Below, piece by piece: positions 32,581-41,043 of a stretch of DNA of 51,914 nt. The number at the start of each line of letters is the position of its first letter. The stretch's first letter is position 1. Origin of the DNA: Deltaproteobacteria bacterium HGW-Deltaproteobacteria-14 (lineage in GTDB: Bacteria; Myxococcota_A; UBA9042; PHBI01); assembly GCA_002841945.1 (NCBI GenBank), contig PHBI01000020.1, positions 1 to 51,914 of the forward strand, written 5' to 3'. Below the pieces are notes generated by a model. The model was not told the origin of the DNA. It ran no database searches and worked only from the letters and a program-made list of their open reading frames with translations. A program made the position numbers and the translations under genes.

Positions 32581-35500
32581 GGGCGGTCTCCCTGTGGGCG
32601 CAGCGCGACCCCGGTCCGGATCAAATCTCGCGCGCGATCGAGCAGCATGCCGCGGCTCGTGGTCGCCTTGGTGAAGACCGCCTGGACGCTCTGGCTCAGC
32701 GTCTCCCGGTCCCTGGCGGTGAGCTCTTTGGCGCTCAGGATGACGACCGGCAGATCGCGGGTCTCGGGTCGCGCGCGCACCTCGGACAGGACGTCGAAGC
32801 CGCTCACGTCCGGCATCATCAGGTCGAGGATCAAGAGGTCGGGGCGCCGCGCCCGGATCGCGTCCAGCGCCTTCCGCCCGCCGTAGGCCCGGTCTACGTC
32901 GACCGGCTCCTCGTCGAAGTAGGAGGTGACGATCTTGACGGCCTTGGGGTCGTCGTCGACCACCAACACATACGGACGCCGCTCGGTGTCGCCGAGCAGC
33001 CGCTCGACGACCTCGAGGAGCTCGTGGCGACGGATCGGCTTGGAGAGCACCGCCTGGGCGCCGATCGCGGGCGCCGCTTCGGGCCCGCCGCCGCTCGCGA
33101 TGACGAGCACCGGGACGCCGCGCAGCCGCTCGCTCTCGGCGTGCGCCGTGAGAAACGAGAGCTCGCGCATCCCCGGCATGGTGAGGTCGAGGGCGATGAG
33201 GTCGGGCCTGGGCCCGTCGCGCTTGGCCAGCGCTTCTTCGCCGCTCGCTGCGAGGGTCACGGCGAAGCCGGCGTCCTCGAGGTAGACCCGCAGGAGGTCG
33301 CCCGCGGCCCTATCGCCATCGACGACGAGGATGCGCTGCTTGCGCTCCAGGCTCGGGACCGGCGGCGGGGACCCGGCCGGCACGTCCCTCGGGTCCGTAG
33401 CCCGTCCCGCGTTGCGGCGCGCCCTGCCCCGGATCGCGGCCCGGACCACGCGCAAGAAGCCGCGCTCGTCCCAGTCACCCTTCGAGAGCACCGTGTCGAC
33501 CGACTCCGCGAGCGCCGATCGCTCGAGGGGCTCGAGCGTCTTCGCGGTGAGGATGATGACCGGCAGGTCGGCCGTCGCGGGATCGGCGCGCACCTCGCGG
33601 ACGACGTCGAAGCCGGAGCAGCCCGGCATCATGATGTCGAGCACCATCGCCGCAAACCCGCCCGCCGCCAGCGCGTCCAGGGCCTCGGCGCCGCCAAAGG
33701 CGCGCGTGACGGCCATCCCCGCCGCCTCCAGCCGCTTCGCGACGTGCTCGACCGCGTGCGGGTCGTCATCGACGACGAGGACGCGGAACGCCTCGCCCGC
33801 CGGTCCCGGCGCCAGCCCGAGGGACTCGACGGCGCGCAGCAGCTCCGACCCGGCGATCGGCTTCTGCAGCACCTCCACGGCGCCGAGCGCCAGGCCTCGC
33901 TGCCGCTCGGCGACGATGGAGATGACGACCACGGGGACGGTCGCGAGCTCGGGGGTGTCCCGCAGCCGCTCCAGGTACTCCCAGCCGTCCGGCTTGTCCG
34001 CAAACAGGAGGTCGAGCAGGATCGCGTCGGGTGCCGAGCGCTCGAGCATCGTCCAGGCCTGGTCGCAGTCGGTCGCCTCCTCGATGGCGTAGCCCTCCTT
34101 CTCGAGCCACTGGCGCGCCAGGGTGAGCGCGGCCGGGTCGTCGTCGACGACCAGGATCCGCGGAGCGGCGGAGCCTGCGGGCTGCGTCGCTGGCGCGGAG
34201 GCCGGATGGACCGGGCGGAGCTCTGACCCGCGGGCCGGCACCCGCGGTAGCCGCACCCAGAAGCGGCTGCCCCGGCCCAGCTCGCTCTCGACGCCGAGGG
34301 TGCCGCCGTGCAGCTCGACGAGGCTCTTGACCACGACGAGCCCGAGGCCGGTGCCCTCGAACTTGCGGTCGATGCCCCCGTCGAGCTGCTCGAAGGCGCG
34401 GAAGAGCCGCTGCTGGTCGGCGTCCGAGATGCCGATCCCCGAGTCCACGACGGCGATCTCCAGCTCTGGCCCGTGGCTCGTCACCTCGACCCGCACCGTC
34501 CCGCCTCGCGGCGTGAACTTCACCGCGTTCGTCAGGAGGTTGTAGACGATCTGGCGCAGCTTCCGCCCGTCGGCCTCGATCGTGTACAGCTCGGGCGCGA
34601 TGGCCTGGGTCAAGGTGACGCCGCCGTCGGCGGCGCGCTCTTTCAGGATCGTGAGCGCGTTGTCGACGAGCGGCGCGAGCTCGACGGTCATCACGTCGAG
34701 CTCCATCTTGCCCGCCTCGATCTTGGAGAGATCGAGGATGTCGTTGATCAGCGACAGGAGGTGGTGGCCGCTCTGGTAGATCTCCGAGACGTAGTCGAGC
34801 TGGTCCTCCGGCAGCTCGCCGAGCAGACCGTCCTTCAGCACCTCGGAGAAGCCGATGATGGCGTTCAGCGGCGTGCGCAGCTCGTGGGACATGCTCGCGA
34901 GGAACTCCGACTTCAGCCGGCTGGCGTGCGCGAGCTCCCTGTTCTGCGCCTCGATCCTGCGCGAGCGGTCGTTGAGCTCGGCGGAGAGCTCCTTGAGCTC
35001 CTCGAACTGCCGGAGCGCGTGCAGCCCGACCGCGATCTGGGCCGCCAGCTGGACGAGCCACGAGCGTTCACGCCCGGAGAGCCGCGCTTGCGACGCCCCG
35101 GCGATGACGCCGAGCAGCTTCTCCTGGTGGACGAGCGGGAGCGCAAAGGCGGTCGCCGCCCCGAGCAGGCCCACGCCGGTGTCGAGGGTGAGGGCGCCGG
35201 CGGCCGCCTCCCGATCGACGAAGATCGGCTGGTGCCGCGCGGCCGCGTCGCCGACGAGGCCTTCCCCGGGCCTGATCCTCCGCTGCTCGTAGCCGGGCGC
35301 CAGGCTGAGGCCCGCGGTGAGCGTGAGCGCGCCTTGCCACTCATCGAACTCGTAGAGCGCGAGCGGCCGGTAGCCGGCCTCCTCCGCCAACACCTGCAGC
35401 ACCTCAGCGCCCGGGGCGCTCGCGCCCTGCCGGGTGTTGAGGGCGACGATCACCCGGGCGCCGATGCGGTCGATGAGGGCCGCCGCCTCGAGCTCCAGGT

Positions 35501-36956
35501 GCTTGGCCGCGAGCGCCTCGTCGGCCAACTTGCGCTTGGTGATGTCGGTGCGAATGGCCACGTATCGTACGGGCACTCCGTCGGCGTCGAGGAACGGCAC
35601 GATGGTCGTGTCGACCCAAAAGAACGAGCCGTCCTTGACCCGGTTCTTCACCTCTCCCTTCCAGACCTCGCCCCGCGCGATGGTGGCCCACATCGCGCGG
35701 ATGAACTCCTTGGAGTGGTGGCCGGAGTTGATGATGCGGTGGTCCTGCCCGACGAGCTCGTCGCGGGAGTACTTGGAGGTGGCGCAGAACTTGTCGTTGA
35801 CCGAGGTGATCGTGCCGTTCACGTCGGTGATCGCGACGATGCAGTGCTCGTCGAGGGCGGCCTTGAGGTGGCCCAGCTCGCGGAGCATGGCGGCGGTCTG
35901 CGCCTCCGCTCGCTTGCGCTCGCTGATGTCGCGCGCGATGCCGGTGAACATGCGCTCGCCGTTCGCGCTCGTCTCGCTGAGCGAGAGGTCGATAGGGAAA
36001 CGCGAGCCGTCGCGGCGAACGCCCTCGAGCTCCACGCGGCGGCCGACACCGATGACCTTGCCCTCGCCCGTGGTCAGGTAGCGCTCGAGGTAGGCGTCAT
36101 GGTGCGAGCGATGGGGCTCGGGCATGAGCATGCTGACGTTGTTGCCGATGACCTGCTCCGCCGAATAGCCGAACATGCGCTCGGCGGCGGGGTTGAACGA
36201 GCGGACCAGGCCCGCGGCGTCGATCGTGATGACGCCGCCGGCCATGGTGGTGATGATCGCGTTCAGCCGAGACGACTGCTCGAACGCCCTCGCCTCGGCG
36301 GCGAACGCGCGTGCGCGCTCGCGCTCGCGCTTCTGGATGCCCCGACGGCCGGCGACGATGACCCCGATCCCCATGGTCGCGCTGAGGGCCCACAGCAGAA
36401 TGTACAGGTCGCGGGCGGCGGCACTTCGAGCCATGGCGAGATCGGTGAGGCGCCGGACGAAGAAAGAGGCCTTCGCCAGCGACCGCTCGTGCGCGTTCGC
36501 GATGGCTGCGCCCGCCGCCGCGCGTGGAGCTGTCCCGCCGGCGCCGCGGTAGGATCGGAGCGCGCTGATGAGCGCCTCCGACGCCGTGCGGAACTCGAGC
36601 AGGGCGTCGCGAGCGGGCCCGGCCTCGATCGGGCTCAGCTCAAGGGCCTCCAACCCGCCGTGGTCGGCGCGGATGCTCCCCCCGTCGAGGAGCGCAGCGG
36701 TCGTGCCACGCAGCGCCTGCACGGCGGCGTCGAGCTCCCCGGGGGGGATCGCTTCGGACTGCGCGAGCTGGAACAGTCGCTCCACGAACATGCGCTGACG
36801 ACCCGCGACCTCGACCTCCCGCGTCGCCCACTCGCCGCTGCTGTTGGCGCCCAGCGCGTAGATGACCACCGCGCTGACGATCAGCAGCAGGCCCACGACG
36901 ACCGCCACCATCTTCCAGGTTTCAGAGGTCACGGGCGTGATTGAAGCGTTGGCCAT
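32577..36956 (-). CDS. membrane hybrid histidine kinase with two PAS, GAF and four receivers
   Basis: This 1459-residue protein starts best at the ATG at 36956, with GGGGAG just upstream. Transmembrane helices at about 15-35 and 183-203 flank a helical periplasmic sensor with the PilJ/NarX-type AGRQRMFVERLF segment. Then come PAS (about 228-350), PAS-PAC (about 365-478), GAF (about 495-650), HisKA (His691 in SMSHELRTPL), HATPase (about 795-905) and four receivers (Asp982, Asp1107, Asp1257 and Asp1378). Receiver 3 has VDGD in place of the usual DD pair, and receiver 1 has a one-residue insertion after its Asp (LLFADKPDGW), so not all may accept phosphate. It is the first gene of the phosphorelay unit. 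Confidence 0.9.
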   Translation of the reverse strand: MANASITPVTSETWKMVAVVVGLLLIVSAVVIYALGANSSGEWATREVEVAGRQRMFVERLFQLAQSEAIPPGELDAAVQALRGTTAALLDGGSIRADHGGLEALELSPIEAGPARDALLEFRTASEALISALRSYRGAGGTAPRAAAGAAIANAHERSLAKASFFVRRLTDLAMARSAAARDLYILLWALSATMGIGVIVAGRRGIQKRERERARAFAAEARAFEQSSRLNAIITTMAGGVITIDAAGLVRSFNPAAERMFGYSAEQVIGNNVSMLMPEPHRSHHDAYLERYLTTGEGKVIGVGRRVELEGVRRDGSRFPIDLSLSETSANGERMFTGIARDISERKRAEAQTAAMLRELGHLKAALDEHCIVAITDVNGTITSVNDKFCATSKYSRDELVGQDHRIINSGHHSKEFIRAMWATIARGEVWKGEVKNRVKDGSFFWVDTTIVPFLDADGVPVRYVAIRTDITKRKLADEALAAKHLELEAAALIDRIGARVIVALNTRQGASAPGAEVLQVLAEEAGYRPLALYEFDEWQGALTLTAGLSLAPGYEQRRIRPGEGLVGDAAARHQPIFVDREAAAGALTLDTGVGLLGAATAFALPLVHQEKLLGVIAGASQARLSGRERSWLVQLAAQIAVGLHALRQFEELKELSAELNDRSRRIEAQNRELAHASRLKSEFLASMSHELRTPLNAIIGFSEVLKDGLLGELPEDQLDYVSEIYQSGHHLLSLINDILDLSKIEAGKMELDVMTVELAPLVDNALTILKERAADGGVTLTQAIAPELYTIEADGRKLRQIVYNLLTNAVKFTPRGGTVRVEVTSHGPELEIAVVDSGIGISDADQQRLFRAFEQLDGGIDRKFEGTGLGLVVVKSLVELHGGTLGVESELGRGSRFWVRLPRVPARGSELRPVHPASAPATQPAGSAAPRILVVDDDPAALTLARQWLEKEGYAIEEATDCDQAWTMLERSAPDAILLDLLFADKPDGWEYLERLRDTPELATVPVVVISIVAERQRGLALGAVEVLQKPIAGSELLRAVESLGLAPGPAGEAFRVLVVDDDPHAVEHVAKRLEAAGMAVTRAFGGAEALDALAAGGFAAMVLDIMMPGCSGFDVVREVRADPATADLPVIILTAKTLEPLERSALAESVDTVLSKGDWDERGFLRVVRAAIRGRARRNAGRATDPRDVPAGSPPPVPSLERKQRILVVDGDRAAGDLLRVYLEDAGFAVTLAASGEEALAKRDGPRPDLIALDLTMPGMRELSFLTAHAESERLRGVPVLVIASGGGPEAAPAIGAQAVLSKPIRRHELLEVVERLLGDTERRPYVLVVDDDPKAVKIVTSYFDEEPVDVDRAYGGRKALDAIRARRPDLLILDLMMPDVSGFDVLSEVRARPETRDLPVVILSAKELTARDRETLSQSVQAVFTKATTSRGMLLDRARDLIRTGVALRPQGDRP

Positions 36957-37289
36957 GGCTCTCCCCAAGTCAGCGCCGGGCGGCGAACCGTTCCTGGGAT
37001 CCGTCGTGAATACCGGCAAGATAGGTGGCTTTGAAGTCCCCTTCACCGAGGGACCGCTCACCACTGGTGCTGGACGGAACGACCAAGGAGGCGACGTCGT
37101 GGGCGGGCTGGCGGAAGCACGCTGGCAGACCGGGCGTCCCCGAGCCTTCGCGGGCGCGGCGATCGCGGCGGATCCGCCGCAAAACGATAGGTCATTCGGT
37201 ACACTAATCTAAGATATAGTAGTCGCGGTACGGCTCCCAAAGCGCTGCTTCGCAGCAGTGTGAAGTCCAAAGCGAGCCCGAGACGGCCC
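36957..37289. other. intergenic region with promoter of the phosphorelay unit
   Basis: The 333 bases separate the CheY-like gene from the four-receiver kinase, both on the minus strand. An AT-rich island at about 37180-37225 holds the likely promoter. A short hairpin GCTGC-TTC-GCAGC at 37244-37256, about 35 bases past the CheY-like stop, may weakly terminate that gene. No gene is seen. Confidence 0.5.
37213..37240 (-). promoter_or_regulatory. sigma-70-like promoter for the phosphorelay unit
   Basis: On the minus strand TTGGGA (37235-37240) and TATATC (37213-37218) are spaced by 16 bases in an AT-rich island. Each matches the consensus at four of six positions. The predicted leader to the ATG at 36956 is about 250 bases. 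Confidence 0.4.
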
Positions 37290-37664
37290 CTATCCGACCC
37301 GCATCATCAGGTCGAGCGTGAGCTTGAAGTCATTGGGCGTAAACGGCTTGGTGATGAGGAACCTCGCGCCGGCCTGGCGGGCGGTGGTCCTGCTCTCGGG
37401 GGACTGCTCCGAGGTGACGAAGCCGAGCCGCACCTGGGGATCGAACGCGCGCAAGTGGCGCAGCAGCTCGAGACCGCCCATCACCGGCATGTCCCAGTCG
37501 GCCAGCACCAGGTCGGGGCGCTCGCGCTCGTAGACATCGATCGCTTCGCGCCCGTCGTCGGCCTCGACCATCTCGAAGTCGTCGAAGCCGGCTTGCCGGA
37601 GCGTCCGTCGGATCACGAGGCGCATTATTTTGCTGTCATCCACGATCATGATCTTCTTCAGCAT
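37290..37664 (-). CDS. CheY-like single-domain response regulator
   Basis: This 124-residue receiver starts MLKKIMIVDDSKIMRLVIRRTL, with acidic pair Asp9/Asp10, phosphoryl Asp56 (LADWDMPVMGG) and Lys in ITKPF, the full CheY set. The DWDMPVMGGLELL wording and the S-K-x-M-R after the DD pair are typical of chemotaxis-type CheY proteins. There is no output domain and no chemotaxis gene nearby, so the partner is unknown. The ATG at 37664 has no clear ribosome-binding site; an in-frame ATG at 37697 would add eleven residues. It has its own promoter region divergent from the lipin-like gene. Confidence 0.85.
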   Translation of the reverse strand: MLKKIMIVDDSKIMRLVIRRTLRQAGFDDFEMVEADDGREAIDVYERERPDLVLADWDMPVMGGLELLRHLRAFDPQVRLGFVTSEQSPESRTTARQAGARFLITKPFTPNDFKLTLDLMMRVG

Positions 37665-37957
37665 ATGTAATGGAACCGGCTCGATAGAGACTGCCATGCA
37701 CGCGCCGACCACGGGCGAGGTTGAGGCCGACGACGCCACGGTACGCATTCCACGAGAATGCGCCCCTGCGACGCGCAGCGTCAATAGCGCGCGTCGCGAC
37801 GCCGGCGGGGCGCTTCGAGGCTCGACGACTCGGGTCCCGCTGGGTCACGATGCCCCCCGAAGCAGACTGGCGGCGCTGAGCTGTCGGCGCTGCGCCCGTC
37901 CGTCATGGTGCGGTGCGTGACGGTCGATATCGTTTAATCCGTGGGGAGTTTTGATTG

Positions 37958-39088
37958 ATGTATTGCATTGCACGCGGCGTCGTCGTCGCTGGAGCGCTGG
38001 TCGGCGCCTTCGGGTTTGGGCTCGGTTCCTCCGCCTGTGGCGACTCGGGGAGCCCGGCTGCCGACACGGGGGCCGACGTCGGGGCCGACACCGCCGACAC
38101 GACCTCGGTGGGCCCGCAGCGCCTGATGTGCCCGCAGCCGGGGCCGCTGCCGTTCACGGTGGGGGCGACGGCGCTCGACACCGAGGGCGCGCAGTACCTC
38201 ATCGACAACTACCCGCGCGTCAAGGACTCGGGGGCCGACTACCTCGGCGTGCCGGGGGGCGTCGGCGCGGTGACCACCCAGGGCCTCGACGACCCCCTGG
38301 GCGACGGCGGCGTGCAGCCGATCGTCGGGCGCATGGCGCGGAGCCCGAGCGAGCTCGGGCTGGCGGGAGACCCGATCATCGGCGAGTGGGTCAGCGTCTG
38401 GCGCCCCGAGGACGACGGCGGCTGGACCCAGGTCGGGCGGGCGCGCACCGACGATGACGGGCAGTACGCCTTCGAGCTCGCGGGGGCGGAGCGGTTCGGC
38501 GCCGGCTCGCACGCGCTCTTCGGGGTGCTCGAGGGGGCGGGCAGCTGCGTCGAGCACGGCACCTTCCTGTGGCCGGCGGGGACGCCGGTCGTCGTCACCG
38601 ACATCGACGGCACGCTGACCCTCGACGACAACGAGCTGCTCTACGAGATCGCCGACGGCAGCCACGTCCCGCTCGCGAAGACCGCCGCGGCCGAGCTCGT
38701 TAACGCGTGGCGCGCCAAGGGCTACCAGATCGTCTACCTCACGGCGCGGCCCCACGTCTTCCGCGCCGAGACCCGCGCGTGGTTGGCGGCGCAGGGCTAC
38801 CCGAGCGGCCCCATCATCACCGCCAACGAGCTGGTGCTCGGCGACGCGGCGGCGACCTACAAGACCCGCTGGGTCCGCTGGGTGAAGGACAGCCTCGGCT
38901 GGGACATCGTGGCGGCCTACGGCAACGCCGACAGCGACATCGCGGCCTACGAGGCGGCGGCCATCCCGAAGGCGCAGACGTTCATCATCGGCCCCGAGGC
39001 CGGCGCGTCCGGCACGGTCGCCATCGCCGACGACGACTACACCAGCCACATCGCGACCTACGTCGCCGCGCAGCCGGACGCGGAGTAG
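37958..39088 (+). CDS. exported lipin-like (LNS2) HAD phosphatase lipoprotein
   Basis: This 376-residue protein starts at the ATG at 37958 (GGGGAG nine bases before). The signal ends in SSAC (Cys27), a near-lipobox, followed by an Asp/Thr/Ala linker as in other lipoproteins here. A beta domain (about 55-205) precedes a HAD phosphatase domain of the lipin/LNS2 type: D215-I-D217-G-T-L-T is the catalytic DxDGTLT, YLTARP is motif II, the Lys in ATYKTRW is motif III, and YGNADSD is motif IV. Lipins dephosphorylate phosphatidic acid; LNS2 domains without activity bind it. All motifs are present, so activity is likely. Acting outside the cytoplasmic membrane on phosphatidic acid or another phosphate ester is inference. 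Confidence 0.8.
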   Translation: MYCIARGVVVAGALVGAFGFGLGSSACGDSGSPAADTGADVGADTADTTSVGPQRLMCPQPGPLPFTVGATALDTEGAQYLIDNYPRVKDSGADYLGVPGGVGAVTTQGLDDPLGDGGVQPIVGRMARSPSELGLAGDPIIGEWVSVWRPEDDGGWTQVGRARTDDDGQYAFELAGAERFGAGSHALFGVLEGAGSCVEHGTFLWPAGTPVVVTDIDGTLTLDDNELLYEIADGSHVPLAKTAAAELVNAWRAKGYQIVYLTARPHVFRAETRAWLAAQGYPSGPIITANELVLGDAAATYKTRWVRWVKDSLGWDIVAAYGNADSDIAAYEAAAIPKAQTFIIGPEAGASGTVAIADDDYTSHIATYVAAQPDAE

Positions 39089-39313
39089 CAGGCCGGCGCT
39101 GCTGGGGCTGTCTCAGGGCGTGAGGCGGGCGAAGCGAACGACGAGGTGTGGCGGGTCGGCTCCGGCGGCGCCGTCGCCGTCGTCGCCGTCGTCGCCCACC
39201 GGGAGCAGGGTCCAGCCGTGGTTCGGTTCGCCGCGCCGCGTACGCGCCTCATGGGATTCAGTTGCCTGGGCGCGGGCACCCAGGTCAACGAACCGCGCTC
39301 GCTGCGGCGCGGC

Positions 39314-40462
39314 TCAGGTCCCGACGTGCTCGCGCAGGATGCGCAGCATGCGGCGGAGCGGCTCGGCGGCGCCCCACAGGAGCTGGTCGCCCACGGTGAA
39401 CGCGGTCAGGTACTCGGGGCCCATGCGCAGCTTGCGCAGGCGGCCGACGGGGACGGTCAGCGTGCCGCTCACGGCGACCGGGGTCAGGCGGGCGAGGCTC
39501 GCGGGCTTCTCGTTGGGGACGACGACGGTCCACGGCGTGCTCTCGGCGATCGCCGCCGCGATGTCGGCGAGCGGGACGTCGCGGGTGAGGCGGATCGTGA
39601 CCGCCTGGGCGTGGCTGCGCATGGCGCCGACGCGGACGCAGAGGCCGTCGACGGGGACGACGGGGTCGAGGGCCAGGATCTTGTTCGCCTCGACGTGGCC
39701 CTTCCACTCCTCGCGGGTCGCGCCGTCGGGCTGGAGCGAGTCGATCCACGGCAGCACCGAGCCGGCGAGGGGGGCGCCGAACTGCGCGGTCGGGAAGCCG
39801 CCGGCGGTGACCGCCTCGGCGACCGTCCGGTCGAGCTCGAGGGCGCCGGTCGCGGGGTCGTCGAGCTGGGTGGCGGCGGCGTCCCCGATGGCGCGCATCT
39901 GCGCGACGAGCTCGCGCATGTTGCGCGCGCCGGCGCCGGACGCGGCCTGGTAGGTCATGGTGGTCATCCACTCGACCCAGCCGTTGCGGAAGAGCGCGCC
40001 GAGGCCCATGAGCATCAGCGAGACGGTGCAGTTGCCGCCGGCCCAGGTGCGGGTGCCGCCGGCGTAGGCGCGGTCGATGACGTGGCGGTTGAGCGGGTCG
40101 AGGACGATGACGGTCTCGTCGGTCATCCGCAGGGCGCTCGCGGCGTCGATCCAGTGGCCGCCCCAGCCGCGGCCGCGGATCGCGGGGTACATCGCCTTCG
40201 TCCAGTCCCCGCCTTGGCAGGTGAGGATCACGTCGAGGCCGTCGAAGGCCGCCGGATCGCTCGCGTCGAGGAGCGTGGAGGTGCCGTGGCCGACGTCGGG
40301 CGCGGCTCCTCCGGCCTGCGAGGTGGAGAAGAAGACCGGCTCGATGCCGGCGAAGTCGTCCTCGGCCTGCATGCGGGACATGAGGACGGAGCCGACCATG
40401 CCGCGCCAGCCGACGATGCCGACGCGCAGGGGACGGGAGCTGGAGATTTTGGCGGTGCTCAT
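39314..40462 (-). CDS. asd: aspartate-semialdehyde dehydrogenase
   Basis: This 382-residue enzyme reduces aspartyl phosphate to aspartate semialdehyde with NADPH, a shared step to lysine, diaminopimelate, threonine and methionine. The N-terminus RVGIVGWRGMVGSVLMSRM is the NADP-binding loop of the Gram-negative Asd type, and the active Cys145 lies in GGNCTVSLMLMGLGALF, with YQAASGAGARNM following. Length and motifs match the E. coli-type enzyme. The ATG at 40462 is preferred since the conserved part starts ten residues later; no strong ribosome-binding site is visible. It is a stand-alone housekeeping gene, 111 bases from the TerB-like gene on the same strand. Confidence 0.95.
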   Translation of the reverse strand: MSTAKISSSRPLRVGIVGWRGMVGSVLMSRMQAEDDFAGIEPVFFSTSQAGGAAPDVGHGTSTLLDASDPAAFDGLDVILTCQGGDWTKAMYPAIRGRGWGGHWIDAASALRMTDETVIVLDPLNRHVIDRAYAGGTRTWAGGNCTVSLMLMGLGALFRNGWVEWMTTMTYQAASGAGARNMRELVAQMRAIGDAAATQLDDPATGALELDRTVAEAVTAGGFPTAQFGAPLAGSVLPWIDSLQPDGATREEWKGHVEANKILALDPVVPVDGLCVRVGAMRSHAQAVTIRLTRDVPLADIAAAIAESTPWTVVVPNEKPASLARLTPVAVSGTLTVPVGRLRKLRMGPEYLTAFTVGDQLLWGAAEPLRRMLRILREHVGT

Positions 40463-40573
40463 AGTCGTGTGTTTAGAGGGTCCTGCTGCTCGCCGCAACT
40501 CCCGGCGTCACCGCGTCTGCGAGGACGCGGCGATCGCGGGCACCAGGAGCGCCGCCGCCGCGGCGCGGGTGGC

Positions 40574-40969
40574 TCAGCCGTCGAGGTAGTGGCGCTTGGC
40601 CCGGTCCCAGAGGATCTGCATGTCGCCCGGGTGCAGGCCGAGCTTCTGGACGAGCTGGTTGATCAGGTCCTTCTCCGCGTCGGCGAAGACGCCGTCGGAG
40701 AAGGCGAGCGAGATGGCGTCCCGAAAGACGTCCTGCTTGCGCTGGTAGGTGAGCTCGGCCGGGGGCTTCACGTCCGCGGGCGGCAGCGGGACCTCCCCCC
40801 GCAGCATCGACTTCACCCGCGCTCGGTCTTCGTCCTCGAGGTGGAGGGCCTTCATCACCGAGTCGATGAAGGCCACCTCCATCGGCACGACCTGGCCGTC
40901 CGCCAGCGCCACGTGGACGAGGGTGTGCAGGAGGTACCAATCGCCGTCTGAGAGTCGCTTCCAGCCCAT
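40574..40969 (-). CDS. TerB-like helical protein
   Basis: This 131-residue protein has two helical halves, each with the Asp-Gly signature of TerB/TerB-like folds: ALADGQVVPMEVAFIDSVM and AFSDGVFADAEKDLINQL. TerB-like proteins bind metal or sit at membranes in stress complexes; many stand-alone members are uncharacterised. It starts at the ATG at 40969, 74 bases after the GGDEF-EAL stop, so it may be the last gene of that minus-strand run. There is no ter operon nearby. Confidence 0.75.
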   Translation of the reverse strand: MGWKRLSDGDWYLLHTLVHVALADGQVVPMEVAFIDSVMKALHLEDEDRARVKSMLRGEVPLPPADVKPPAELTYQRKQDVFRDAISLAFSDGVFADAEKDLINQLVQKLGLHPGDMQILWDRAKRHYLDG

Positions 40970-41043
40970 GGCCCCATTGTGGCGCCTCCGGGCGGTTTTT
41001 TCCATCGGGGTGTCGCGCGTCGCGAGGGGGCGATCGCGGCGGC

